In this document: positions 22,481 to 33,333 of the stretch, one piece after another | Layout of the letters: each line of letters begins with the position of its first letter | Numbering within the stretch: the stretch's first letter is position 1 | Translations under genes and position numbers: made by a program | From: Seriola aureovittata | Lineage: Eukaryota > Chordata > Actinopteri > Carangiformes > Carangidae | Direction of reading: 5' to 3' | NCBI RefSeq assembly: GCF_021018895.1 | Contig: NC_079386.1 | Span: 18,390,052-18,454,051, forward strand | DNA length: 64,000 nucleotides | Notes under the pieces: generated by a model | Databases searched by the model: none | What the model saw: the letters and a program-made list of their open reading frames with translations, nothing else | Told to the model about the DNA's origin: nothing

Positions 22481-23681
22481 TGTTGTTACGCTGAAGTTAG
22501 CATTCTAACTTTGTCTCATCACTTTCCGATACCGAGTCACTGTAGTGTCCAGTCTGCTGCTCAGGGGATGTATCGTAACCTCTTGTGTTGTAAACGCAAC
22601 AATGGCTGAAGCTCTTGGCAAGCGACCACATTTGGCGGCAAAGAAAATGTACAAATAGCACCTTAAATGAGTAACTGGGGGGATTAACTGTGATGGTTGA
22701 GGTTAGGATGAGGGGCTAGGGAAGGCATCAAGTCAATGACGGTCCTCACAAGCATACGAAGACAAATGTGTTTGTGTGTTAGCAGCTAAAGACGCCCTTT
22801 TGTGACGTCTCTTCTCTCCTGTTCTTCACTTCAGCAGCTGTTTTTTCAGGTCCAGTAAATGTGAACATATGATAAAATATGATAAGTAATGACTCGGCTG
22901 CTTTCAGGACAGCGAGGAAGGAAGTGTTTCTGCCACCATCAAACAGTGCAGAGCAATTTTCATGTAAAAAAACAGGGATTTGCACTCATTGCCTGCCTGC
23001 TGCCTTGTAAACATGCTAGTAGTCTGCAGCCACGCAAGCCGCCGTGTGACACTGTGATGCAGATTACACACGAGCAAAAAAACTTTTCTATTCTTAGATC
23101 TTTAGCACTAGCGGGGAAAAAGCTTGTAAAGCCCGTCCTCAGGATGACCAGGTTTCCATCCAAATGTCTCACACATTTTACACACAATTTACAGAAACAA
23201 AATATATATATATATATATATATATCCATCCAGTATTTATTCAGATATTAGATAAGCGGTAGATAAACAAATTCTCCAGTCAGTGATATGAAACCACCGC
23301 AGAAGAAGAGCCTGCAACAGGATGGTGTAATTAAAAGAGCAACAGTCTAAACTCAAAGGTAAAAAAAAACAAACAAACAGAAACCTGTAGAAATGTGTTT
23401 GAAATGTGATATTTATGTTTATTTGAGGAAGGTTACAGGTCTCATGTTTATTTCCCAAGCTTGTTTTCCAATTTACTTTGTTGCTTTCTGCATTTATTGA
23501 TTCTCCAACTCTTCCACCCGAGTCAAGTGTAAAACCTTATTTGTGACATCCTTGAGTTTTTTTTTAACGCAAAGAGTGAAAACGCACATAGAAACTGTTG
23601 GACTGATGGTTTGCACTTAGAGTTTTTTCTGTGGCTGAGTGCAATAAATAAATCAACAGAATGACATTCAGTAGAGCACAT
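22481..23681. other. Gene-less DNA
   Basis: Unique sequence with a (TA)n run at 23202-23225. The two overlapping frames at 22.9-23.25 kb on opposite strands end in the TA repeat and have no splice support. Confidence 0.5.
23202..23225. repeat. (TA)n microsatellite
   Basis: Twelve TA units. Confidence 0.95.
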
Positions 23682-23935
23682 ACTCCTGCCAAGGCCAAAC
23701 AATCCAACATGTCTGTCAGACCCAGATTATTATCGGGATCTGCACCAAATTGTACAAACTAATAGATTTCAACATCATCAATTTGTCTGTCTCGCAATGT
23801 TTAGGAAAGGCCCCTTTAACCGGATCAGCACCAAAATTGAATTGGTTTGTCTGTAGCCCCTCCCCCACCCCTCCACCAAGTTTAGTGCAAATCAGTTTAG
23901 GACTTTTTCGCGTAATCCTGCTGACAAACAAGAGC
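23682..23935 (+). repeat. Interspersed fish repeat, 'CTGACAAAC' family, copy 2
   Basis: 'catactcctgccaaggcc', 'ccagattattatcgggatct', 'aaggcccctttaaccgga', 'caccaagtttagtgcaaatc' and the end 'cgtaatcctgctgacaaaca' follow the consensus order. This is the best copy in the window. Confidence 0.8.
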
Positions 23936-24064
23936 AGAGCAGAGTTAAAATACAACTTTAAATTTACACCTGAGCAGGTGCACGTCCTTCTGACATGTTG
24001 CTTACGGGAGATAGAGAAAATTACCTGGGACAGATTGGATCAAAGTTGAAGTTTGTCATCACTG

Positions 24065-24195
24065 GACATGCTAATGCTAATGCATGGTAATGATGCTAGG
24101 AGGTCATAGTGAGACATGATGAGACTTTCAAATGTATTGCACTTCTTTTAGCATGTTAGCATACTCACTTTAGCATAATAGCATAATTTAATACC
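24065..24195. repeat. 'TTAGCATGCTAA'-type repeat cluster
   Basis: catgctaatgctaatgcatg and tagcatgttagcatactc mark a decayed copy of the abundant fish repeat also seen at 13.1 kb. Confidence 0.55.
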
Positions 24196-24214
24196 ATCTT
24201 GAAAGCAGTAGTTT

Positions 24215-24228
24215 GCTGCCCCCTGTGG
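24215..24228 (-). promoter_or_regulatory. CTCF-like motif (minus)
   Basis: On the minus strand the sequence is CCACAGGGGGCAGC, matching the vertebrate CTCF core. It diverges from the plus-strand motif at 24354. Confidence 0.5.
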
Positions 24229-24353
24229 TTGAAAGCATCAGGCCTGTTTCACCTCTTGGTGTGGTCTATTGAACCTGTAACCACACCCAGTGGTGATGTC
24301 ACAGTGTCCTGGAGTACACCTGTGCCCTCACTGGAGCGAGGTGAGAATTTAAA

Positions 24354-24370
24354 CCACTAGGGGGCAGCAG
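24354..24370 (+). promoter_or_regulatory. CTCF-like motif (plus)
   Basis: CCACTAGGGGGCAGCAG matches the vertebrate CTCF consensus at every informative position I know of. It may have been carried in by a repeat, since this word is common in fish DNA. Confidence 0.55.
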
Positions 24371-24458
24371 AAACAAGATTTTCACATTGTGTTTAGGTGA
24401 AATCGACGGAAAGCTGATGCTGAGAGGAGATCAGTCATCAGTTTTAGTGGACATTTTT

Positions 24459-24475
24459 ACCTGCAGGTGGCGCCA
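24459..24475 (+). promoter_or_regulatory. CTCF-like motif, weaker
   Basis: acctgcaggtggcgccac resembles the CAGGTGGCGC form of the CTCF core. Confidence 0.3.
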
Positions 24476-24769
24476 CATGAGAAGTCCGAGGATCATCGAG
24501 GGCATTTGGATTCATCCTCTGGAAACAATGAACGTCTGCAGCAGATTTCATTTTCAGTTCAGGTTGGACCGAAGCTTTGAACTGACTGACTGAAATCTGT
24601 TGTTTCTGCATGACCGACCCCACAGCCAACAATGTAAATGAGAGAGTTGGGATCACTGGAGTCTGCTTAATACATGTTTTTGAGTAAATAATCGAAGCGA
24701 AATAAAACTAATATAATAGCAGAAGGGCATTTACGCTGTGATTTATGCCCCGGTTGTTGACCTCGGCAG

Positions 24770-24885
24770 CAGGACAGGACAGTACACTCCTGTTGATACA
24801 GCTCATGGAGACAAAATAAAAACATTTTCTGCCCGACCGGTTAAATTATTCTGTGCAGTAAAACAACTGCCAGTCGTGCATAAAG
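24770..24885 (+). CDS. Candidate internal exon, unknown product
   Basis: An acceptor (gttgttgacctcggcag) is followed by 38 open codons beginning RTGQYTPVDTAHGDKIKTFS and a strong donor AAAG|GTAAGA. Overhangs are one base at each end. The frame is open from 24738, but no ATG precedes it, so it would be internal. The peptide has no motif that I know. A chance frame is possible. Confidence 0.22.
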
Positions 24886-24955
24886 GTAAGACATCTTCAC
24901 TCGTCACACAGAAAACGGAGGATTTGGAAGCTGCAGTGAACAAAGTCATTTCCCT

Positions 24956-24972
24956 GACAGACAGACAGACAG
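24956..24972 (+). repeat. (GACA)n
   Basis: Four GACA units. Confidence 0.9.
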
Positions 24973-25285
24973 GATGAAGCGCTGAGTATCAAGTCAACTA
25001 ACGACGAGCTGTCAATCATGTTTAATAAGTCTGCAGGTCCACGCTCCAGAGCTCCAACAGCAGGAGGAACTGCACAGGAAACATGTTGTTTTAAAGGAAC
25101 TGCAGTGCTGTTTTTCAGCAAGACTTCCTTTTCACATTTTTATTCCACACATTCACCCATGGAGATTCCCAGCAGTCCTGTCAGCCATGGCCAAACTCAA
25201 GTGCAGGTTAAACAATTTGCATTGTACAGAACAGCAGTTTTTTTCACCACATCAAGCAGAAGCCATGAGCTGCTTCTCTAAACTC

Positions 25286-25774
25286 TTAAAGCTCCATATG
25301 TTCTTCTTCTTCTGTGTTTTATTTGAAGTGTTGATCCAAGAAGATATAAAAACCATCTCAGTGTAGTTTTACATCTCCTCTCTCAGGCTTCTCTCTGCAG
25401 CTCTAGTAACAACAGGTCAGTCAGCCAATCAGAAGAGAGGAGGCTCTGAGCCTCTCTGCTGATTGGCTGACTGTTTTCTGAGTGATCCAATAAAAATATA
25501 GCAGATTTCAGGTAAAAATACTCAGAGAAACCAAATCCTGCAAGGTTTGGATGGTGGGTCCAGGTGGGCGGGGCTTGGTGACTGCTTTGTTGTGACATCA
25601 CAAAGTTCCAGAAGTCCTGACGGCTGGTTTTAAGGCTCAGTTTCTGAATACAGGCTGTGTGCATTTCTCTGTGGACTGAGGCTTTGATACTTTCACAGTA
25701 TTAATATAGAAGCTAGAGCTGATCTATAATCACACTACACATGGACACAGACCTTTACACTGGAGCAGCTTTAA
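25286..25774 (+). mobile_element. TTAA-ended non-autonomous element, most complete copy (copy 4)
   Basis: Begins TTAAAGCTCCATATG and ends GGAGCAGCTTTAA, so the termini are short inverted repeats (TTAAAGCTSC) bounded by TTAA. The 489 bases hold no frame of transposase type. A strong internal palindrome at 25418-25473 (cagtcagccaatcag against ctgattggctgactg) contains two CCAAT boxes in opposite orientation. Five copies lie within 20 kb. TTAA ends are typical of piggyBac-like transposition, but assignment to that superfamily is inference. Confidence 0.75.
25418..25473. repeat. Palindrome with paired CCAAT boxes inside the TTAA element
   Basis: Left arm cagtcagccaatcagaagag, right arm ctctctgctgattggctgac, around a ggctctgagcc centre. 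In copies 1, 2 and 5 only one arm survives. Confidence 0.85.
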
Positions 25775-26711
25775 GACAGAATTTAAAGTAACATACCACA
25801 GTTCCTTTTGCTCACCAAGAAACTTTTTATGATTTAAAAGCAGCAGTGTGTCGTGATTTATGAGGCAAATGCTTCATCGATGGACTGAGTATGTTTTCAT
25901 GATTTCTTTTTTCCATTCTCCGTTGATTACTTCACCACATGTATGTGAATAACTCCAGAACATGCTCCTCTTTTCATCATTGTAACCACAGCCAGTTAAC
26001 GTCACACTGTTGTTGGAAGATGGGAACAGAATGATTTCTGCGGTTTCTCTTCTCTATGATGAAAATCGATTCTGCATAGAAAAAAAAAAATGGGAATGGA
26101 CAATGGGTTCCACATTGAGGCCCGATTTTTGTCTTGTATCCATCTTCCTGATGTTAGGTCTGAAAATGAGCCTCAAACTTTAAGCTATCTCTGCCTCTAA
26201 TGGAGCTGGGACTGTTGCAGACGATGGCAGATAAAATAAAGGAACTGCTGTAATCACCGTTTACACTCTCTGCTAAACTCTAGATCCTTTTATCCTGCAC
26301 GTATTACTGTGACTGGAGACCTGTGGGGTGGGGAGGGAGGGGTCGCCGCGGGTTGTGTTATCTTTTGTGGTAGGTAAATATCTGCCTGTGACAAAAGAAC
26401 AATAAAAAATTGATAAAAAAAAAAAGAAGATTGCGATACGAGAAAAAGAGGTTCAGTAAAAAACCAATAAAAACACAGTGGATGAATAAAGTACCTGGTT
26501 TAAAAGAAAACTGTCTATAAAGTCAAACTGGTTTACGGTGAGTCAATCCTGCACTTTCACAATACAAGTGCCCTGAAGAGCCGCGATGAAAGTCACAGCA
26601 ACACTTGAAGAGGAATTTGAAGAATCTGGAGTCCACCAGCAGCTGTGGGTCACAATTTACATCAACCAGTCATGTGTGAGTGTCGTCAGGAAGCCTGGTT
26701 CATCTCCACTG

Positions 26712-26714
<3 letters not shown>
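25775..26714. other. Gene-less unique DNA
   Basis: AT-rich, with A-runs near 26080 and 26415. No supported exon. The frame at 26586 runs into the following microsatellite. Confidence 0.5.
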
Positions 26715-26770
<56 letters not shown>

Positions 26771-26795
26771 TGTGTGTGAGAGAGAGAGAGAGAGT

Positions 26796-26875
<80 letters not shown>
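26715..26875. repeat. (TG)n(GA)n compound microsatellite
   Basis: About 27 TG units pass through TGAG variants into nearly 50 GA units ending at 26875. Frames here read only CV, SE or RE dipeptides. Confidence 0.97.
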
Positions 26876-26877
<2 letters not shown>

Positions 26878-26951
26878 TGTTTGCAGGAGACTAAATACTG
26901 TATATTGCGTGTTGGGACGAGGATGATTTGAGGAGTTGGGTTGGGTGTAGA

Positions 26952-26952
<1 letters not shown>

Positions 26953-26991
<39 letters not shown>
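26953..26991. repeat. (TG)n microsatellite
   Basis: About 19 perfect units. Confidence 0.97.
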
Positions 26992-26992
<1 letters not shown>

Positions 26993-27244
26993 CGCAGGGC
27001 ACTAATTCAAAGTGAAATGAAGTGTGCAGGGTGGTGTTGGCATGCCAGAGTTGTGTGTGACTATCCATTTGAAGAGTTGCTGTGAGGATGGAGTCAGCGG
27101 AGCGTTCAGCCGCGCTGCAGCTCCAGAGCATCACGTCACGGACTCAGACTCCCGTCAGCGGCGCCTGGCGGCTCCAAAAGAAAACCAAACCCACGCTGTG
27201 ACGTATTACATGAATTGCTGACTTATTTCTACTTTCTTATGTTC

Positions 27245-27480
27245 AGTGGAAAGTGAAGCAGAAAAACAATGGCGACACGGTTTCTTAGAAACGATCACTG
27301 CAGGCTCGGGATGGGAATGAAACTTAAACTTATCGATGAAGGAAGGATAATGAATTTCGTGTATCATTCGACAGAAATGCAAATGATTAATTATTTGAAC
27401 CAGCTTTATCTCCTGCATCTTCATTTCCCAGACTGCAACACCACGCAGATCTGCAGAGGTTAGTGTAGCTGACGTACGGC
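27245..27480. promoter_or_regulatory. Possible conserved non-coding element with POU/homeodomain site
   Basis: A complex, repeat-free stretch containing an octamer ATGCAAAT (27377-27384) fused to GATTAATTA (27385-27393). This is the layout expected of a POU plus homeodomain composite site. No coding frame is convincing. Conservation cannot be judged without an alignment. Confidence 0.35.
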
Positions 27481-27975
27481 GGCCGCAGATCCACGCTGGT
27501 GTAATTATCTTTGCTTTTTAATATGTCGTGTTCTGTGATCTCATGATAATGATAACAATATGTAATAAACTATTATCAGCATGCACAATTTAATCCGTCA
27601 GTACATGCTGTTCACGTTTAACATGATCAGATAATATTATAGATAGAAAATATAATATATATAAAATGTCCCGGCACAGTGGATTGATGTGGCGTCATTA
27701 ATCTTTCAAATTAGTTTCGAACTTCCATCCACTGCACAATCGTCAACAACCCACCAGCGGACCTCCACAATGAGACGGACCACAAAAATACATTATTCAT
27801 CTTCAACGTCCTTCCTCGTCTTCGTTCCTCCAGCATGGTCGCACAAGACGTCTGTCATGTTCATTGCGGTGTAATAGATTATTTAAAAAGCTTGTGTGTT
27901 AACCTCATTAAGCAGCCTATAAAGAGCACTCGACTCTGCCGTTAGAGAGACGAGCGCAGCCGCTGAGTTTCATTA

Positions 27976-28143
27976 ATGATGGTGCTGTGCAGCACGTTCA
28001 TGCAAACAACAGTCGTTAGTGGACGAGCCCTGAGAGTCGCCACCAGGCCTCCAACACCGACCGCTTCGCCGGGACGTGTGGATGAACTGATCTGTGCTAC
28101 TTCCTGGTTCAACCCGGCTGCGCCTCTTCGTCTCAGTAGATGA
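27976..28143 (+). CDS. Short unassigned ORF
   Basis: ATG at 27976 starts MVLCSTFMQTTVVSGRALRV and continues for about 55 codons in GC-richer DNA. An alternative reading is that its end (tcttcgtctcag) is an acceptor for a 56-base block reading DEKTFRSLSGLNSRDLK-stop. Neither version is recognised. Confidence 0.12.
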   Translation: MMVLCSTFMQTTVVSGRALRVATRPPTPTASPGRVDELICATSWFNPAAPLRLSR

Positions 28144-28307
28144 AAAGACGTTTCGGTCTCTCTCGGGTTTAAACAGCCGTGATCTTAAATAGGTAACGCT
28201 CGACCCGTCTCGTGCCCAGGTGTGTGACAGTTATTCTCTCATGCGAGTGTCTTTCCATCATGTGATTTGTGTCTATCTTGTCACACACCTGGGTGGGGCA
28301 TTATCCA

Positions 28308-28475
28308 CGGCTCAGAGCCTCCTCTCTTCTGATTGGCTCACCGACCTGTTGTTACTGGAGCTCCAGAGAGAAGCCTGAGAGAGGAGATGTGAAACTACAC
28401 TGAGATGCTTTGAATGTATCTTATGGATCAACACTTCAAATAAAAACACACGAGAAGAGGAAAATACGGAGCTTC
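28308..28475 (-). mobile_element. TTAA-ended non-autonomous element, 5' half, minus (copy 5)
   Basis: The reverse complement of the family's left half: ends gaagctccgtattttcct, then 'ttatttgaagtgttgatcc', 'aggcttctctctggagctcc' and 'gtgagccaatcagaagagag'. Confidence 0.75.
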
Positions 28476-28876
28476 AAAAATTTGTTGCAACTAGACATTT
28501 AAAAGTCGTAGACATCTTCACCTTCAAATCACTGCTGCTGCTTTTGGTTCGAGTTTGGTTCCTGATGCTGCAGAAAGTTGCAGGCCTTTCCGGCGGACTG
28601 CATCATCCTGTCAGGAGACAGATTACATTTGGCAGGACCACCAGCAGAGTGTAAATAGCAGATTTAATGCCTCATCTATCCAACACACACTCACTCACAC
28701 ACAGTTATGTAACAGGTCATGTTCGGGCTCACTTTCCATCAAACTGAGAGTTTTTTGGATGCTTTAAAATCCACCAGTCAGTCCGAGGGAATTTCATTTC
28801 CCACGGTTGTCACAAAACTCTGCCTTAGACACACTCACACACACTAACACCCTGTCTCAAACACACTCCTCTGTGT

Positions 28877-28877
<1 letters not shown>

Positions 28878-28913
<36 letters not shown>
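28878..28913. repeat. (CA)n microsatellite
   Basis: About 18 perfect units. Confidence 0.96.
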
Positions 28914-28914
<1 letters not shown>

Positions 28915-29655
28915 CTTAACAGAAAACCCTCTCTGGTAGCGCTGCTGAAACTCTGTAATGTGTCCACTGTCTAAATTTGTCACCGCAGCAACGCGGCTGA
29001 TTCTCTTTTCTCGTCAGCGTGTGAAGCCTCGCTGTAATGAGTCTGCCAGTCACTGAGTCTGGGATTAAAAAACACACACACAAGACGCACTGCACACGAT
29101 GATGACAGCTGCATCAGAGAGCGGAGAGGGAAGAAAGACGCGGGGAGAAAGAGGAAAAGACTCTTTTCTTTTTCAAGGGCGACAATATGAAACTTCTTGC
29201 CTGCAGGCGGTGAGTCCTGACTCCCACTCAGCTGTGAGAGCATCCTCCTTCCTGTAGCACACGAACCACAGGATAGACTTAAGTTCACTTCAGCTCTGGT
29301 TTCTAATGACACTCAGCTGGTCGGACTTTACTTTACACTCGTCAGACTTTAATCAACTTTCATCAAAGCTGGACTTCGTCAACTTTACCTGTGCTTTGAG
29401 CTTAATGTTAAACATGTTCCTTGTCAAAGTGAGTGTTGGCAAATCCAAAAAAGAGAAAAAATATATCTTATAGCCTGCTACAAATCACCACACTTTAGTT
29501 TAAGTTGTGGAAATCATGCAAAACAACTTAAAGGCAAAACAAATCGTTGTACGTGTGATCAAAGGGTTAAAACGCTTCATGTCAAACTCAACATGCAACT
29601 CATTTGCATGTGTCATTAATATTGATGAAGCCAAATAAAATAAACTGTATCTTAC
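28914..29655. other. Gene-less unique DNA with one octamer site
   Basis: An octamer in reverse (atttgcat, 29602-29609) sits six bases before attaat. A 32-base block at 29182-29213 has an acceptor (ctttttcaag) and a donor (GGCG|GTGAGT) but is too small to judge. Confidence 0.4.
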
Positions 29656-29722
29656 CTCCAATAAGTTGATGCAGGGAACGCCACCACCTGCGAAGATCAA
29701 GCACTTTGCATTCAAGACCCGC
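29656..29722 (-). CDS. Candidate internal exon (minus), unknown product
   Basis: Minus strand: a very good acceptor (cacatttttcccag) and donor (GAG|GTAAGA) bracket 67 bases open in two frames, RVLNAKCLIFAGGGVPCINL or AGLECKVLDLRRWWRSLHQL. Just upstream on the same strand, 29765-29839 holds a complete small ORF starting MVDTVVSVADLSLSHLNH and ending in a stop before the acceptor. The pair could be a fossil gene fragment or a leader plus exon. Confidence 0.25.
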
Positions 29723-30044
29723 CTGGGAAAAATGTGGCTACGTTTGGAAAAGCCAGGATTATGTTCAGTATCTGGCGGCTCCGGTGTGGTTTAGGTGGGA
29801 GAGAGACAGATCAGCGACTGAAACTACCGTATCCACCATTTCACCTCGCTACATTAACGACTATACTTCCTGCATTTCATCCAACCATGGACACCATACA
29901 TTTACTTTTAGCATCATCACATGCTAACTGTAAGAATGCTAACATTCAAACATGTAGGATTTAACATTTTCACTTACTTCTTCCCCTCCTGTACATTTCA
30001 ATGTACAAGGTCAATGTCAAATTACATTTTAATTCATAGTAAAC

Positions 30045-30120
30045 GATCCAGATCTGCCCCAAAAATCTAATGGGTTCACTAGTCTTTGTTTAATTCTGCT
30101 GACAAACCGACAGACACAGG
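30045..30120 (+). repeat. Interspersed fish repeat, 'CTGACAAAC' family, 3' fragment (copy 3)
   Basis: 'gatccagatctgccccaaaa', 'tctaatgggttc' and 'ttctgctgacaaaccgacag' are the right end of the family seen at 5.4 and 23.7 kb. Confidence 0.7.
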
Positions 30121-30214
30121 TGAAACATTCGGAGGTAACTCTGAAAGAAATCGCTTCTCTGACTGTTTTGACAATCAGCAGACAAATCAGGTAAATTTGA
30201 AATGGTGAAATGCT

Positions 30215-30468
30215 CCATCAATCAATTAGTGGACTGACAGAAAATAAGCAACTATTTTCAAAGTGCAGGAAAAGTTCAGCTTCCCAAATGATGATTTTTA
30301 TGTTTTCTTTGTCGTATGTGAAAGTATAAACTGTATGCAACTTACATTTCCACTATTTTCTCACATTTCACAACAAAAAAATCAACGAATCACTTAATCA
30401 ATACAAATAATCAGAACATCCACAAGTGGATAATGAAAATAATTCATTGCTGCCCCGTACAAGTATCT
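30215..30468 (+). repeat. Fish repeat ending 'GATAATGAAAATAAT..TTGCAGCCC'
   Basis: 'atcaattagtggactgacag', 'gcaactattttc' and the end 'ggataatgaaaataattcat' plus 'tgctgcccc' fit a very common fish repeat. An internal part in reverse orientation is at 49715-49850. Confidence 0.7.
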
Positions 30469-30469
30469 T

Positions 30470-31945
30470 ATATCATCTATCCATCTACGTTTGAACCACG
30501 TTCGGGTTTGAACGGCAGCCAGACTCGATCCGTTCGATCAATGCATCTAAGAAATTGCTGTTTTCATTATTTATTAGCAAGTCTGAGTTTTGTGGACTGA
30601 CAGCTGTATCAATAAATGCTGTTTCTGTGCTACACTTCCCCATGAGCTGCTCCAGCATCACTGAGCTTCTTAAGACCTTCAGTGAGTTCACCTGCAACAC
30701 CTACTTCCTAATTCAGCCTAAGATGGATGTTATTTCACAAACACACCAGCCTGAGGCAGTTTGACTTTCATTCATCCAGCAGCTGTTTTGCTGAGAGTTT
30801 TTGCTCTTTCACAATGTGCAGCATTTTTTCTCTCCTTGAGAACAAGCAGAGGAGGACGTGTCAGAGCTGAGCAGAACCAAACCAATGCTTGTCAGCTGTA
30901 AATTTACCATCATAAAGACGCCTGTGAAACAGATGCTTTCATTTACATAAAGCTGAAAATAAGCGGAGTTGTATGTTCCCGAGATATGAAAATGTTCCAC
31001 CGCTTCGCATTTTCTATTTTTACACAGTTCGTCCTTGTCGCTGCTGCACAGCGAAACCACTGTCTTTACTGTTGTCACACAACCGTTAACAGGGTTTCCC
31101 TGGTTGTCACGATTGGGATTAAAAGCAATCGGAGGTCTTTAAATGCTTGGCCAGTAGCATCCAGGTGGTGAAGAGGAAAGAACACCACCGGAATATTATT
31201 AATGACCGACTTATTCTGCATATCAACACACCAAAGTCTGTGAAAAGTAAAAAGGTGCTAGCAGTAGCTAAATATTGTTTGGACACCCATTGTGTTTCTC
31301 TGTATCTCTTATGTCCTTTATGAAGCTGCTTGGGTTCTAGCTCTGGTCCTCCATATTACTGTATAAAAATCTACACGTGTTAACCTGTGCATATCCAGCA
31401 GTGTGCAGTGTTGTTTTAACGGCTAATTTAACATGTGGCCCTGGGGGAACAGAGGAAAATTAGATGTTTGACTAACAATGGCACATTTCCACTGATGCAG
31501 ATAAATGTGCATAATACAAAAGAAACAAAAATGTGGCTCGAGGTTAAAGTTGATATTTCAGCAGTAGAAGCATCTTTACAGTGAAAGATGAACAGTTCCT
31601 ATAATGTATGCAAGTAATTATTTGTCATTTAAAATGCCATTTCCTTCAGGTTACGTAATAACGCTGCGGTATCTGGAAGTTAAACAGTGTGGTGCAAATG
31701 AACTTCCTCAGTCTTTCCTTTAAAAGTGAGATTTTAAATAATAAAATAACTGCACAGTTGAAACTGACAAACATCCCACTCATCACCGGTGCTGTCATTA
31801 AGCTTCAAAGCTCCGCTCAGTCTCTGAGCCTTTAAACAAGATGTTTCCTTTGGAAATTAGTGAAAGCTGAAACCCTGGCTGTTTTGTGTTGGTGTTCAAT
31901 CACAGCTGATGGAAGAGTTTAAGATCAAACACCTTCCCAGGGTTG
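30470..31945. other. Gene-less unique DNA
   Basis: AT-rich sequence without familiar repeats. The frames at 30.5-31.2 kb lack splice support and have non-coding composition. Confidence 0.5.
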
Positions 31946-31946
31946 G

Positions 31947-32020
<74 letters not shown>

Positions 32021-32021
32021 C

Positions 32022-32056
<35 letters not shown>

Positions 32057-32057
32057 C
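31947..32057. repeat. (CA)n array with CATATACA variants
   Basis: A 110-base CA array in which catatacac interrupts twice at about 48-base spacing, pointing to duplication of a larger block. Confidence 0.96.
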
Positions 32058-32889
32058 TCTCCCTTAACAATCAAAATCACAAGGCAGTAAGTTAATACTG
32101 ATGTCCAATGTGTTGCCTCCCAACAGCATCAATGAGCGTGAGGCAGCCCACACTCATGTTTTCTATAGCAATAAACAAAGTGAAGCAGATCTATGCATCA
32201 TGGAATTAAAGCGCTTATGTTGGTGAGATTATACACATACTTAAAACATGAGAAATCTACATACAACTGAACGCCAGAGCTTCTCCGTCTCCGCTACGGC
32301 TGCTGTCGACTGAGGATTAGCTCGCTGATAGCGAAGCCTTCGCTTCACCACAAAGCCTCAAAGTGAAAAAAAAGTGGTGCGTTTCACATTGTGTGTGTTG
32401 TGTTCAGTGACAGCAAATCACCGTCCTAATGATGGCAGAGGCGAGTAGAACTGACTTCCAAGCAGCTTTGTCAATCAATATTACAGAAAATCACAACTCG
32501 GTTTTTACAGATGGTGGTTTATGGGGACTCTGATCACAGGATGTAATGCAAGTGCCCACAAGGTTAGATATTTATTTTAGGATAAAAACTTTGTTTTATG
32601 GTTCAAACTGTTCAAACGTGTTACTGTGTTAAGTATATGTTAGCTTAGCTTAGCTTAAGGTGAAGACTAGCAGCATGACTGTTCCTAATTTGTTGTTCAG
32701 GGAAGTCACATGGCGAAGCAGTTCTCTGCCCACCCAGTACTTCCTGTACACAGTATCAGGCTATAATGTAGGTCAGCGTCTGACAGGAATGACAAGACTA
32801 AATAAATATTTCCAACACATTTACACAATGTTTGTGAGCAGATGAAACAAACAAGATCCCATATGTGAACGGTTCCCACCCCCAGCTCT

Positions 32890-32975
32890 GAACCTCAGAC
32901 ATGAGGTTGATATGCATTCTCTCATCTAACTCTCCAACACAAAGTGCGTTTGCCAAACTTCCTTTTAAAATCAAA
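32890..32975. repeat. Fish repeat fragment 'CATCTAACTCTC'
   Basis: 'gaggttgatatgcattctct' followed by 'catctaactctccaacac' is a decayed piece of the repeat family also present at 35190-35345. Confidence 0.5.
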
Positions 32976-33261
32976 ATTATGCTCATGATGAATTTAGGGA
33001 AAGTGTTGTGGTTACACATGTGATGGGTATGACTGAAGTCTGGTTAAGCCTCAAGGGAATGAATGAAAATCAATACAATGTCTTCATCACAAGAGACAAA
33101 AATGCGATAGCTGACAAAAAAGAAAAATATTAACTTTTTTTCCAATAAAAGCCAACTTGTTTCAATAACTTTTGTAAACAAGTGCATTTTAAAATGAAAT
33201 TTAAAGTGTTTGCCTCTAATTTCATTGTTTTCACTTTATCTTGTTAGTTTTGGGAACTTAC

Positions 33262-33333
33262 CTGTCTAAGCTGCATGCTCGTCCAACTTGTTGTAAACTG
33301 GGAGACTCTATATTTACTTCACAAATAAGGGTC
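33262..33333 (-). CDS. Candidate 72-base internal exon (minus), unknown product
   Basis: Minus strand: acceptor with pyrimidine-rich lead (ttttggactgattatccctacag given as parts: gattatccctacag) and a perfect donor ACAG|GTAAGT. Only one frame is open across the whole 72 bases: one base, then TLICEVNIESPSLQQVGRAC and three more residues, then two bases. The exon is therefore symmetrical (phase 2-2) and could be skipped or inserted without frame change. No family is recognised. Among the internal-exon candidates here it has the best splice sites. Confidence 0.38.
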
